DNA of 37,062 bases from DASSYK01 sp036258315 (GTDB lineage: Bacteria; Actinomycetota; Thermoleophilia; Solirubrobacterales; 70-9), in NCBI GenBank assembly GCA_036258315.1, contig DATADX010000005.1:1-37062 (forward strand). Direction: 5' to 3'. Both the position numbers and the translations under genes were made by a program. Position 1 is the stretch's first letter. Each line of letters opens with the position of its first letter. The notes beneath the pieces were generated by a model that saw only the letters and a list, made by a program, of their open reading frames with translations, made no database searches and was not told where the DNA came from. Positions 7,417 through 14,792 of this stretch are shown piece after piece.

Positions 7417-7434
7417 GTCACCGCCCGCGGTGAC
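7417..7434. terminator. Palindromic hairpin at the msrA/PAP2 junction
   Basis: GTCACCGC (7417-7424) and GCGGTGAC (7427-7434) are perfect complements separated by only CC, giving a short tight hairpin that overlaps the stop codon of the minus-strand PAP2 gene. It lies 2 nt after the msrA stop. No T-tract follows on either strand, so its role as a bidirectional terminator is only probable. Confidence 0.45.
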
Positions 7435-8002
7435 GTTCGAGCGCGCCGACCGCAACCGGCGCGAGCGCGGCACCGATGAGCGATCCGGCGAGCACATCGC
7501 CGGGATAGTGGACGCCGGTGTGCACACGTGAGTAGCCGACCAGCGCGGCCACGGCCGTGAGGGCGCCGCCGGCCTTCGGTGCTGCGATGGCGACGCCGTT
7601 CGCGAAGGCGAACGCGGAGGCCGCATGTCCGGAGGGAAACGAGCGCGTCACCGGCATCCTCACCCGGCGTCCGAGCGGCACGCCGTGTGTCGCCCGGTCG
7701 GGGCGCCGGCGGCCGGCGAGCGGCTTGAGCAGCCCATTGACCACGATCGAGGTCAGAGCGACCGAGGCAAGGCCGTCCGCCGCGGCGCGCCGACCGCGCT
7801 CTCCCCCAACGAGGGCGAGGATTCCTGCACTGGCGATCCACAGCTTCGAGTGGTCGGCGGCACGCGAGATGCGGCGATTGACGCGATCCAACACTGGGCT
7901 CGGGGTTTGCGAGATCGCCGCGTACACCGCGGTGTCCAGCCGGACCGCCTCGTCCTGCCAGCCCCCGCTCTCGGCGGGAGCTCCTTCATGGCTCGCGTGC
8001 AC
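7418..8002 (-). CDS. PAP2-family membrane phosphatase
   Basis: A phosphatidic-acid-phosphatase type 2 enzyme of about 194 residues. The three catalytic motifs are in order: KPLAGRRRPDR (KX6RP), RSFPSGHAAS (PSGH) and SRVHTGVHYPGD (SRX5HX3D). The substrate is probably a lipid phosphate or undecaprenyl pyrophosphate at the outer membrane face. Hydrophobic helices lie around the IASAGILALVGG and ALTSIVVNGLL segments and near the C-terminus. The frame is open upstream to 8209 but that part is low-complexity Arg/Pro sequence without family similarity, so the GTG at 8002 was chosen; the start remains uncertain because no ribosome site is clear. It converges with msrA. Confidence 0.85.
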   Translation of the reverse strand: MHASHEGAPAESGGWQDEAVRLDTAVYAAISQTPSPVLDRVNRRISRAADHSKLWIASAGILALVGGERGRRAAADGLASVALTSIVVNGLLKPLAGRRRPDRATHGVPLGRRVRMPVTRSFPSGHAASAFAFANGVAIAAPKAGGALTAVAALVGYSRVHTGVHYPGDVLAGSLIGAALAPVAVGALERHRGR

Positions 8003-8238
8003 GGGCGAATTGTCGCCGCTCAGCTCGCTGAACGCAGCGTGCGCAAGTCGTCCGGCCCACCCGCGCGATAGGCCCCGTGCATGGGCTGGGGATGTCCCTA
8101 CCCCCGGGCTCCGATATCTCCTACGGCGATCTCTGGCTGAGGGGCCTACCCAGAGGTCGGTGCTGCTGGGATCGTCGACGGGCTCGCATAGGCGAGCTTC
8201 TGACCACACGACTGACTCGTCTCAGAAAGGAACCCGAA

Positions 8239-8724
8239 ATGGACACGACCACGTTGGACCCCCCCGTCTTGGACGGCAAGGCGCCGGTAAAGGGCCGCCA
8301 AGCCGCCGGAAGCTACCAGACCTATGACCAGGCCCAGGAGGCCGTAGACCACCTCTCCGACGCCAAGTTCCCCGTCGAGGATGTCGCCATCGTCGGCTAC
8401 GACGTGCGTCTGGTCGAGCAGGTGACAGAGCGGATGACGAACGGGAAGGCGACGCTCTACGGCGCCGGCATCGGCTCGATGTGGGGCCTCCTGTTCGGAC
8501 TGCTCGTCGGGCTGTTCACGACGGAAGCGGTTTGGGCCGGCCTGGTCCTCGGCGGTCTCGTGATCGGCGCGGTGTTCGGCGCACTGTTCGGCTTCTTCGC
8601 TCACTCGGTGACGGACGGACGGCGCGATTTCGAGTCGAGTTGGGGACTGGTCGCCGGTCGCTACGACGTGATCGTCGCCGCGGAGCAGCTCGAGCGCGCT
8701 CGGACGCTGCTGAGCAAGAACTGA
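8239..8724 (+). CDS. General-stress (YflT/GsiB-17M type) membrane-associated protein
   Basis: A 161-residue protein of the general stress protein 17M / YflT-like family. Residues about 24-60 form the conserved alpha-beta start (GSYQTYDQAQEAVDHLSDAKF, VAIVGYDVRLVEQ). Then comes a glycine-rich hydrophobic hairpin (about 70-118: GAGIGSMWGLLFGLLVGLF and GLVLGGLVIGAVFGALFGFF) and a second short alpha-beta unit (GRYDVIVAAEQLERARTLL). Such proteins are induced by heat, salt or oxidative stress in Gram-positive bacteria; the molecular task is unknown. AAAGGAA at 8226-8232 is a good ribosome site for the ATG at 8239. A strong hairpin follows 33 nt after the stop. It stands alone as a transcription unit. 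Confidence 0.85.
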   Translation: MDTTTLDPPVLDGKAPVKGRQAAGSYQTYDQAQEAVDHLSDAKFPVEDVAIVGYDVRLVEQVTERMTNGKATLYGAGIGSMWGLLFGLLVGLFTTEAVWAGLVLGGLVIGAVFGALFGFFAHSVTDGRRDFESSWGLVAGRYDVIVAAEQLERARTLLSKN

Positions 8725-8757
8725 AAGCGCCCGGCCTGAGTGCTGAGTGCTGAGTGG

Positions 8758-8785
8758 GGCCCCGAGCCGGCTGAGGCTCGGGGCC
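8758..8785. terminator. Hairpin terminator between stress protein and Dabb gene
   Basis: GGCCCCGAGCC (8758-8768) and GGCTCGGGGCC (8775-8785) are perfect 11-bp complements with a 6-nt loop. The hairpin lies between two convergent genes (stops at 8724 and 8796) and can serve both strands. No T-run follows. Just before it, TGCTGAG is tandemly repeated (8741-8754). Confidence 0.65.
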
Positions 8786-8795
8786 TCGCGAGCGC

Positions 8796-9170
8796 CTAGT
8801 CGGGGTGACTGAGCTCACTGGTCCAGGCGCCCCGGATGCCCCAGTACCAGGTCGCGATCGTGGGCCTGTGAACGCCCTCGGTCGGAACGGTGAGCTCGAT
8901 CCGTTCCGCGCTCAGCGGATCGACATGGTCCTCGATGTACCGGAGGCGCCTCGGGTGGTTCAGGTAGGTCTCGAGCGCCGCTTCGTCCTTCAGGTAGATG
9001 ACCGAGGCGAGGCCGAAGCCGTGCTCCGGCGAGGAGCGGTCGCGGCCGTATGTCAGCCGGATCACGCCGGGGATCTCGTTCGGCAGGTCGCGGCCGGCCT
9101 CAAAGGCGTCCTCGATCTGCTCATCCGTCACCCCCGGCTTCAGCTTCAACAAGACGATGTGCTGGATCAC
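8796..9170 (-). CDS. Dabb (stress-responsive alpha/beta barrel) domain protein
   Basis: A 124-residue ferredoxin-like fold protein. MIQHIVLLKLKPGVTDEQI at the start and the HP-x-H-like segment around YLNHPRRLRYIEDHVDPL are typical of Dabb domains, dimeric alpha-beta barrels found in stress proteins and in small cyclases such as olivetolic acid cyclase. The last 30 residues after VPTEGVHRP are not part of the domain. It is the last gene of the PHA-synthase operon, starting 30 nt after the acyl-CoA dehydrogenase stop. A catalytic role in the operon cannot be assigned from sequence. Confidence 0.82.
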   Translation of the reverse strand: MIQHIVLLKLKPGVTDEQIEDAFEAGRDLPNEIPGVIRLTYGRDRSSPEHGFGLASVIYLKDEAALETYLNHPRRLRYIEDHVDPLSAERIELTVPTEGVHRPTIATWYWGIRGAWTSELSHPD

Positions 9171-9199
9171 GGCTGTCGGCCTCCTCGACCCATCCGCGG

Positions 9200-10426
9200 C
9201 TAGGTGAAGGCGCCGACGCCGGTGATGTCGCGACCGACGATCAGCGCCTGGATCGTCGCCGTGCCCTCGAACGTGTGGATCGCTTCGATGTCCGCCATGT
9301 GACGGATCACATGGTAGTCGTGGAGGATCCCGTTCCCACCGAGCAGGTCACGAGCCTCGGCGATCACCTGGCGCGCCCTGGTCGTGTTGTTCATCTTCGC
9401 CAAGCCGGCGATCGTGTCGCGCAGCTGCTCCTGCTCGACCAGGCGACCGAGCTGCAGGCAGTAGAGCTGCATGGCGGTGATGTCCGCCAGCATCTTGACG
9501 AGCCGGTCCTGGATGATCTGGAAGCTGACCAGCGGCTTGCCGAACTGCTTCCGCTGGCGGCAGTAGGTGAGCGCGGCGTCGTAGGCGGCGACGGCGTGGC
9601 CGAGCGCCGCGAACGCGCACACGTTGCGCGTGGCGACCAGCACCCGTCCGGTGTCCTTGAAGCTGCTCGCCTCGGGCAAGCGGCTCGCCTCCGGCACGCG
9701 AACGTCCCGGAGCTGGATCTCGGCCTGCCAGACGGCGCGCACCGAGCCCTTACGCTCGATCCTCCGAGCGTCGTAGCCGGGTGCGTTCTTCTCGACCAGA
9801 AAGCCCTTCACCTGCCGGTCCTCGGTGTCGCGCGCCCAGACCACGATCACGTCGGCGATCGAGCCGTTTCCGATCCAGCGCTTGTCGCCGTTGATCACCC
9901 ACTGATCGCCCTCGCGCCGGGCCGAGGTCTCGAGCGCAACGGAGTCCGAGCCGTGCTCGGGCTCGGTGAGCGCGAACGCGCCGAGCTTCTCGCACCGAGC
10001 CATCTCCGGCAGCCAGCGCTGCTTCTGCTCCTCCGAGCCGAGCAGCCAGATCGCGCGCATCGCCAGCCCGGCCTGGACACCGGCGAAGACGCCGAGGCTG
10101 CCGTCGCCGCGACTGAGCTCCATCTGGATCAGACCGGCCGCGAGCGGGGTCATCGGGGGGCAGCCGTGACCCTCGAGCCCGTCGCCGATCAGGCCGAGCT
10201 CGCCCATCCGTCGCGCGAGGTCGAGCGGGAACTCGGCCCGCTCCCAGTAATCGCCGATCACGGGCAGAACCTCGTCCTCGACGAAACGGCGCGTGCGCTC
10301 CAGGTAGTCGAGCTCCTCCTCGCTGAGCGTGTCGCGGATCAGGAAGTAGTCGGTACCGAGGGCCTTGCCGACATCGGCGAAGGCGGGGCCTTCGGACGGC
10401 GTGGCGCCTGTCTCGGGATGGTTCAT
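9200..10426 (-). CDS. Acyl-CoA dehydrogenase, glutaryl-CoA dehydrogenase-like
   Basis: A 408-residue FAD enzyme that introduces a 2,3-double bond in acyl-CoA. The N-terminal helical domain, the LTEPEHGSDSVALET flavin/substrate loop (about 155-170) and the C-terminal ARDLLGGNGILHDYHVIRHM and HTFEGTATIQALIVGRDITG segments are present. The last segment resembles the glutaryl-CoA dehydrogenase subgroup, in which the Glu of (Y/F)EGT is the catalytic base (about residue 385 here). Decarboxylating activity is therefore possible but not proven; the threonine-alanine after EGT differs from the EGTHDIH that I remember for true GCDH. Its start codon overlaps the stop of the upstream ligase by 4 nt (ATGA), so translation is coupled. 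Confidence 0.9.
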   Translation of the reverse strand: MNHPETGATPSEGPAFADVGKALGTDYFLIRDTLSEEELDYLERTRRFVEDEVLPVIGDYWERAEFPLDLARRMGELGLIGDGLEGHGCPPMTPLAAGLIQMELSRGDGSLGVFAGVQAGLAMRAIWLLGSEEQKQRWLPEMARCEKLGAFALTEPEHGSDSVALETSARREGDQWVINGDKRWIGNGSIADVIVVWARDTEDRQVKGFLVEKNAPGYDARRIERKGSVRAVWQAEIQLRDVRVPEASRLPEASSFKDTGRVLVATRNVCAFAALGHAVAAYDAALTYCRQRKQFGKPLVSFQIIQDRLVKMLADITAMQLYCLQLGRLVEQEQLRDTIAGLAKMNNTTRARQVIAEARDLLGGNGILHDYHVIRHMADIEAIHTFEGTATIQALIVGRDITGVGAFT

Positions 10427-11916
10427 CGGCCGGGAGGCTGGATCTCCCGCTTGAGGATCTTCCCGGTCGGGCCCTTGGGAAGCTCATCGACGAACCAGAC
10501 CTGGCGCGGATACTTGTACGCGGCGACCTGGGACTTGACGTGCTCGCGGAGCTCCTCGTTGGAGCACTCGGCGTCGTCCTTGAGCGCGACCGCGGCGGCC
10601 ACCTCTTCGCCGAACTCGTCGTCGGGAATCCCGATCACCGCCGCCTCGGCGACCGCCGGGTGCTCGTAGAGGACCTCCTCGACCTCGCGCGGGTAGACGT
10701 TGTACCCCCCGCGGATGATCAGGTCCTTCTTGCGGTCGACGATGAAGAAGTAGCCGTCGGCGTCGCGCTTGGCGATGTCGCCGGTCTTGAACCAGCCGTC
10801 GGCGTCGATCGCCTCGGCGGTCGCCTCCGGTCGCTTCCAGTAGCCCTTCATCACGTTGTGGCCGCGGATCGCGACCTCTCCCGGCTCGCCCTCCGCCGCC
10901 TCCGAGCCGTCGTCGCCGAGCAGCTTCATCTCCACCCCGGCGATCGGGGTCCCGATCGAGCCAGGCTTGCGGTCGCGGTGGGGGTGGTTGAAGGACGCGA
11001 CGGGCGAGGTCTCCGAGAGCCCGTAGCCCTCGAGGATCGCACAGCCGAAGGCGTCCTCGAAGGCGCGCAGGAGCTCGACCGGCAGCGCCGCGCCGCCGGA
11101 AACGCAGAGCCGCAGCGAGGACGTGTCGAAGCGCTCGCGCTCGGGGTGGTTGAGGAGCGCCCCGTACATCGTCGGCACGCCCTCGAAGACGGTCGCCCGG
11201 TCGCGGGCGATGATCGCGAGCGCCTCGCCCGGGTCGAAGCGCGGGATCAGCGTCAGGCAGGCGCCTGCGGCGACGGCGACATTGAGCCCGCACGTCTGGC
11301 CGAAGGAATGAAACAGGGGCAGCGCGCCGAGGATGACGTCGTCGCGGCCCGCCTCGATCAGGGTCTCGAGCGTCACCTCCACGTTGCGGACCAGGTTCGC
11401 GTGCGTGAGCTCGGCGCCCTTCGGCGTCCCGGTGGTGCCAGAGGTGTAAAGGATCACCGCGGTGTCGTCCGCATCGCGGTCGGTGACGTCGACGAGGGGC
11501 TCAGCGGAGCTGACGAGCTTCTCGAAATCGCCCGGCTTCACCGTGATGCACTCTGCCCCGGCCTCGGCGGCGCCCGCCTCGGCGGCCTCGGCGAACTCGT
11601 GCCAGGCGAAGACCGCCTTCGCCTCGGGGTCGGAGAGGTAGAAGCCGGTCTCGCGCTCCTTCAGCAGCACGTTCATCGGCACGACGACAGCGCCGAGGCG
11701 GAGGATCCCGTAGTAGACGATCGGGAAGTACGGAACGTTGGGAAGCATCAAGCCGACCCGGTCGCCGGCCCCGATGCCCTTCGCCCTCAGCATCCCGGCG
11801 ACGTGCGCCGAGGCGCCGTCGAGCTGGGAGTACCTGAGCTCGGCGTCGCCCATCTTCAGCGCCACTCGGGCCGCATGTGTGCTTCCCGATGCGGTCAGGT
11901 TGTCTGCAAGGTTCAA
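10423..11916 (-). CDS. AMP-forming acyl-CoA ligase (FadD-like)
   Basis: A 497-residue member of the ANL superfamily that forms acyl-AMP and then acyl-CoA. The P-loop YTSGTTGTPKGAELTH (about 157-172), the A5-type motif ILEGYGLSETSPV, the A7 region GWFKTGDIAKRD, the hinge VDRKKDLIIRGGYNVYPREVE and the C-terminal lysine in GPTGKILKREI (about 485-493) are all intact. The acid used cannot be told from sequence; the next gene, an acyl-CoA dehydrogenase with an overlapping start, suggests a carboxylic acid that enters beta-oxidation-like steps. It begins 16 nt after the PHA synthase stop, so hydroxyacyl-CoA supply to the synthase is also possible. Confidence 0.93.
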   Translation of the reverse strand: MNLADNLTASGSTHAARVALKMGDAELRYSQLDGASAHVAGMLRAKGIGAGDRVGLMLPNVPYFPIVYYGILRLGAVVVPMNVLLKERETGFYLSDPEAKAVFAWHEFAEAAEAGAAEAGAECITVKPGDFEKLVSSAEPLVDVTDRDADDTAVILYTSGTTGTPKGAELTHANLVRNVEVTLETLIEAGRDDVILGALPLFHSFGQTCGLNVAVAAGACLTLIPRFDPGEALAIIARDRATVFEGVPTMYGALLNHPERERFDTSSLRLCVSGGAALPVELLRAFEDAFGCAILEGYGLSETSPVASFNHPHRDRKPGSIGTPIAGVEMKLLGDDGSEAAEGEPGEVAIRGHNVMKGYWKRPEATAEAIDADGWFKTGDIAKRDADGYFFIVDRKKDLIIRGGYNVYPREVEEVLYEHPAVAEAAVIGIPDDEFGEEVAAAVALKDDAECSNEELREHVKSQVAAYKYPRQVWFVDELPKGPTGKILKREIQPPGR

Positions 11917-11932
11917 TCTGCCTCGCCTGCCA

Positions 11933-13657
11933 CTAATGCGCTAGCACGTACGTGCCCGGCGCTTTTCCGATCGGTACGTAGTCACGGCTGCCGAGTCCCT
12001 TGGGTGCCTCGCGCATCGGGCCCGAGCGCTCCGCCAGCCACGCGTTCCAATCCTCCCACCAGCTTCCCGGCCGCTTCTCGGCCTCGGCGAGCCATGCCCG
12101 CGGGTCCTCGTGGTCACCCTCCTCCGCCACCCGGTAGCTGGCCCGCTCGTTGCCTGGCGGGTTCACGATCGCGGCGATGTGGCCGCTCGTCGAGAGCACG
12201 AACCGCGTATCACCGCCGAGCATCCGGGTCGTCCGCTGACAGTTCTCCCACGGCGTGATGTGGTCGGAGATCCCGGCGACGACATAGCTGTCGACATCCA
12301 CCTTGCCGAGGTCGATCGGGGTGCCGAGCAGTTCCAGCGACCCCGGATCGACCAGCGGGTTATCCAGCGCCATCCGGATGAAGTCACGGTGAAGACCGGC
12401 CGTGAGCCGCACCGTGTCCTGATTCCAGAAGAGGATGTCGAACGCCGGCGGGCGCTGCCCGAGCAGGTAGTTGTTGACGACGTAGCCCCAGATCAGGTCA
12501 TTGGGGCGGAGCCAGGCGAAGAGCGAGGCGAGCGCCGCGCCGTCGAGGTACCCCTTCCGGGCTGAGACGCCGACGGCCGCGCGCGCGATGTCGCGATTGA
12601 CGAACGCACTCGGGACGCCGGCCTGCTCGTTGTCGAGCACGCACACACCGAGTGTCAGCCCCGCCAGCCGCTCCTGCTCTCCCTTCGCGGCCAGATGCCC
12701 CGCAACGCAGGCGCCGGCGATCCCGCCGCCGCAAAAAGCGAGCAGCTGCGCCTGCTCGGACTCCGCCACCGCGCAGGCGGTGTCGAGCGCCGATATGACC
12801 GCTTCCGCGTAGGTGTCGAGTCCCCAGCTGCCGTGTTCAGCCTCCGGGTTGCGCCACGAGATCGTGAACACCTGCTGACCCTGCTGAAGCAGATACTCGA
12901 CCAGACTGCGGCCCGGCGCGAGGTCCCCGATGTAGTACTTGTTGATCATCGGCGGCACCATCACGAGCGGCACCGAGCGGACCTCGTCCGACTGCGGCGC
13001 GTACTGGATCAGCTCGAACGCATCCTCGCGCCGGATCACAGCCCCCTCAGTGACCGCGAGGTTGCCGCCGACCTCGAACTTCGACGTATCGACCATCGAG
13101 GGCAGACGCGGCGGGGTCCGCATGTCGGCGGCGAACTGGCCGGCGCCGCGGACCACGCTCGCTCCACGCGAGGTGACCGCGGTCTTGATCGCCGCCGGGT
13201 TCGACCACGGGAAGTTGGTCGGCGCGAGGGCGTCATGGAGGTTCTCGACTGGGAAGCGGACGCGGCGCTCGGTCTGGACGTCGAGCTCGGCGTCACGGAT
13301 CAGCCCGTCGAGGGTCGCCCCGGTCGCGAGGTACGCCTGCATCAAGCGGTGGAAGACAGGGCTCTCCTTCCAGACGGGATCGGTGAAGCGGCGATCGCCG
13401 CGCGGCGGGGCGATCTCGGTGCTGCCCGTCGCCACACTGCCGAGCTCCCTCGCGAGCTCAGCGGCCCGCCGGGCGACGGCTCGCGGCCGCCGCGCCAGCG
13501 ACGTCCCCAGCCGGACCGCGGCGTCGACGGCGAAGAAGCGCTGGCGAGGGCTGTAGGTGGCCTCGGTGAGCAGCACGTCCAACGGCCCACTCAGGTCGCG
13601 CTGATCCGAGGCTTGGAAGCCCTGGGACCGCGCCGACGTCCTTGCTCCGCTGGTCAT
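11933..13657 (-). CDS. phaC: Class I poly(3-hydroxyalkanoate) synthase
   Basis: A 574-residue PhaC that polymerises (R)-3-hydroxyacyl-CoA on granule surfaces. The N-terminal domain (about 85-200) and alpha/beta-hydrolase core are complete. The triad reads C309 in LLAFCGGGIAG, D465 in GISDHITPW and H493 in STSGHIAAI, with spacings almost equal to C319-D480-H508 of Cupriavidus necator, so the protein is class I by length and layout. One oddity is the box AxCxGG instead of GxCxGG. The frame is open upstream to 13987, but that part is antisense-like low-complexity sequence; the ATG at 13657 follows AGGGGAG and is preferred. No phaA, phaB or phasin is nearby. It is followed by acyl-CoA ligase and dehydrogenase genes in one transcript. 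Confidence 0.92.
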   Translation of the reverse strand: MTSGARTSARSQGFQASDQRDLSGPLDVLLTEATYSPRQRFFAVDAAVRLGTSLARRPRAVARRAAELARELGSVATGSTEIAPPRGDRRFTDPVWKESPVFHRLMQAYLATGATLDGLIRDAELDVQTERRVRFPVENLHDALAPTNFPWSNPAAIKTAVTSRGASVVRGAGQFAADMRTPPRLPSMVDTSKFEVGGNLAVTEGAVIRREDAFELIQYAPQSDEVRSVPLVMVPPMINKYYIGDLAPGRSLVEYLLQQGQQVFTISWRNPEAEHGSWGLDTYAEAVISALDTACAVAESEQAQLLAFCGGGIAGACVAGHLAAKGEQERLAGLTLGVCVLDNEQAGVPSAFVNRDIARAAVGVSARKGYLDGAALASLFAWLRPNDLIWGYVVNNYLLGQRPPAFDILFWNQDTVRLTAGLHRDFIRMALDNPLVDPGSLELLGTPIDLGKVDVDSYVVAGISDHITPWENCQRTTRMLGGDTRFVLSTSGHIAAIVNPPGNERASYRVAEEGDHEDPRAWLAEAEKRPGSWWEDWNAWLAERSGPMREAPKGLGSRDYVPIGKAPGTYVLAH

Positions 13658-13721
13658 ATCCGGTGGATCTCCCCTTCGGGCGTTGTCGCTTCTGCCGGTC
13701 ACCCTACTGCCCCCGGTCCTC

Positions 13722-13847
13722 CTAGGCGAAGGGCGCGACGAAGAGGAGGAACAGCGCATCCGCGACCACGATCGTCCCCAGAATGGAGGAGAGCCGCAGT
13801 CGTTCTGTCCTTGCCTTGTCCATGTCGATTGTCCTTGCCTTGTCCAT
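13722..13847 (-). CDS. 41-residue single-helix membrane peptide with internal repeat
   Basis: This short gene is called from sequence inspection. A near-ideal ribosome site (AAAAAGGAG, with GGAG 7 nt before the start) precedes the ATG at 13847. The peptide has an N-terminal basic part in which MDKART occurs twice in a row (residues 1-6 and 9-14), then RLRLSS and a hydrophobic helix of about 18 residues (ILGTIVVADALFLLFVAP) ending at a TAG. The 18-nt segment that encodes MDKART is exactly repeated at a 24-nt period. The first copy also places AAGGACA 9 nt before the second ATG (13823), so that ATG could also be used. It lies 64 nt upstream of phaC on the same strand and may be the first gene of that operon. 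Function unknown. Confidence 0.65.
   Translation of the reverse strand: MDKARTIDMDKARTERLRLSSILGTIVVADALFLLFVAPFA
13806..13847. repeat. 18-nt exact direct repeat at 24-nt period in the small membrane gene
   Basis: The plus-strand segments 13806-13823 and 13830-13847 are identical over 18 nt. Each contains a start codon on the minus strand. The duplication keeps frame. Confidence 0.85.
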
Positions 13848-13994
13848 GGTCGATCTCCTTTTTCGGTGTCTGCTCGATTGCACGGCAGAAGGTAGGCGCG
13901 CGGTGGTCTCGCGTCGATGGCTTCGGTGGCCAACCGCGCCCCGCCTGCTTGTGGATCGAGCACAGGGGGCATCAGCCCGAGCGGCAATACTTCA

Positions 13995-14792
13995 GTGACC
14001 GTGACCGAGGGACAGTCCGCTTCGGTGGTCGATCGGCGCTGGTGGGGAAACCACCTCGGCGAGCTGCGCTGGCAGCTCGAGGCGGCCCGCCTGCTGGCCA
14101 GCCCGGTCTTCCGCGGGCGTGGGGTCCCGCGCGGCGACGGCCGTCCGGTCCTGCTGCTCCCGGGGTTCCTCGCCGGGGACTACACCCTGGCGGCGATGGG
14201 CCTGTGGCTGCGCCGGATCGGCTACCTGCCGCGCGGCGCCAACTTCGTCACCAACACTTCGTGCTCGGATCAGGCCCTGCGCCGCGTCGAGCGGCGGGCC
14301 GAGGCGCTCGTGGCCCGGCGGGAGCGGCGCGTCGCGGTCGTCGGCCACAGCCGCGGTGCCCATCTCGGCAAGGCGCTCGCGGCGCGGCGACCCGAGCTCG
14401 TCTCGCACGTGGTCGCGCTCGGCGGGGGCCTCAGCAGCCAGCTGGCGATCAGCGCTCCGACCGAGGCGGCGGTGGCCCTGGTTCGTGCCTGGCACAGGCG
14501 GGGCGACCGCAACGGCGATCGCATCGCATGCCTGTCCGAGGAATGCGGGTGCGCGTTCACCGCTGCCTACTCGGCGCCGTTTCCGGAGTCGGTCCGCTTG
14601 ACGAGCATCTATTCGAAGGAGGACGGCGTCGTCCGCTGGCAGTCGTGCGTGGTCCCCTATGCGGACAACGTCCGCGTCGGCGGCAGCCACGTCGGCCTCG
14701 CCTTCAACACCGAGGCGTACCGGGCGATCGCCCGGGCCCTGGCGGAACCCGAGCGTTCAGCGCTCGTCGCGAACGACCGCGGCGAGGCGTAG
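13995..14792 (+). CDS. Alpha/beta-hydrolase, lipase-like
   Basis: An alpha/beta-fold hydrolase of about 265 residues. The strand-loop RPVLLLPGFLAGDY (about 50-63) forms the oxyanion region, the nucleophile elbow VVGHSRGAHLGKAL has Ser near residue 119, and GGSHVGLAFN near the C-terminus supplies the likely catalytic His. Five cysteines, including CLSEECGC, may form disulfides or bind metal. The frame is open from an ATG at 13917, but residues before the GTG at 13995 are Ser/Gly/Pro-rich without fold, so the later start was chosen with low certainty. It is divergent from the phaC operon and its 3' end overlaps the 3' end of the PucR-type gene by 36 nt. The substrate is unknown; an ester or polyester is possible. 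Confidence 0.75.
   Translation: MTVTEGQSASVVDRRWWGNHLGELRWQLEAARLLASPVFRGRGVPRGDGRPVLLLPGFLAGDYTLAAMGLWLRRIGYLPRGANFVTNTSCSDQALRRVERRAEALVARRERRVAVVGHSRGAHLGKALAARRPELVSHVVALGGGLSSQLAISAPTEAAVALVRAWHRRGDRNGDRIACLSEECGCAFTAAYSAPFPESVRLTSIYSKEDGVVRWQSCVVPYADNVRVGGSHVGLAFNTEAYRAIARALAEPERSALVANDRGEA

Noticed and set aside
8741..8754. TGCTGAG tandem repeat as a regulatory iteron
   Set aside because: Only two full copies, located after a stop codon and before a terminator; chance or slippage is enough.
9050..12258. Long plus-strand frames (539 and 572 residues) opposite the ligase and dehydrogenase
   Set aside because: Mirror frames of intact minus-strand genes; no motif seen.
13658..13987. N-terminal extension of phaC to 13987
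   Set aside because: The first 110 residues lack PhaC similarity and overlap the better-supported small peptide gene, whereas the ATG at 13657 has a ribosome site and gives the standard length.
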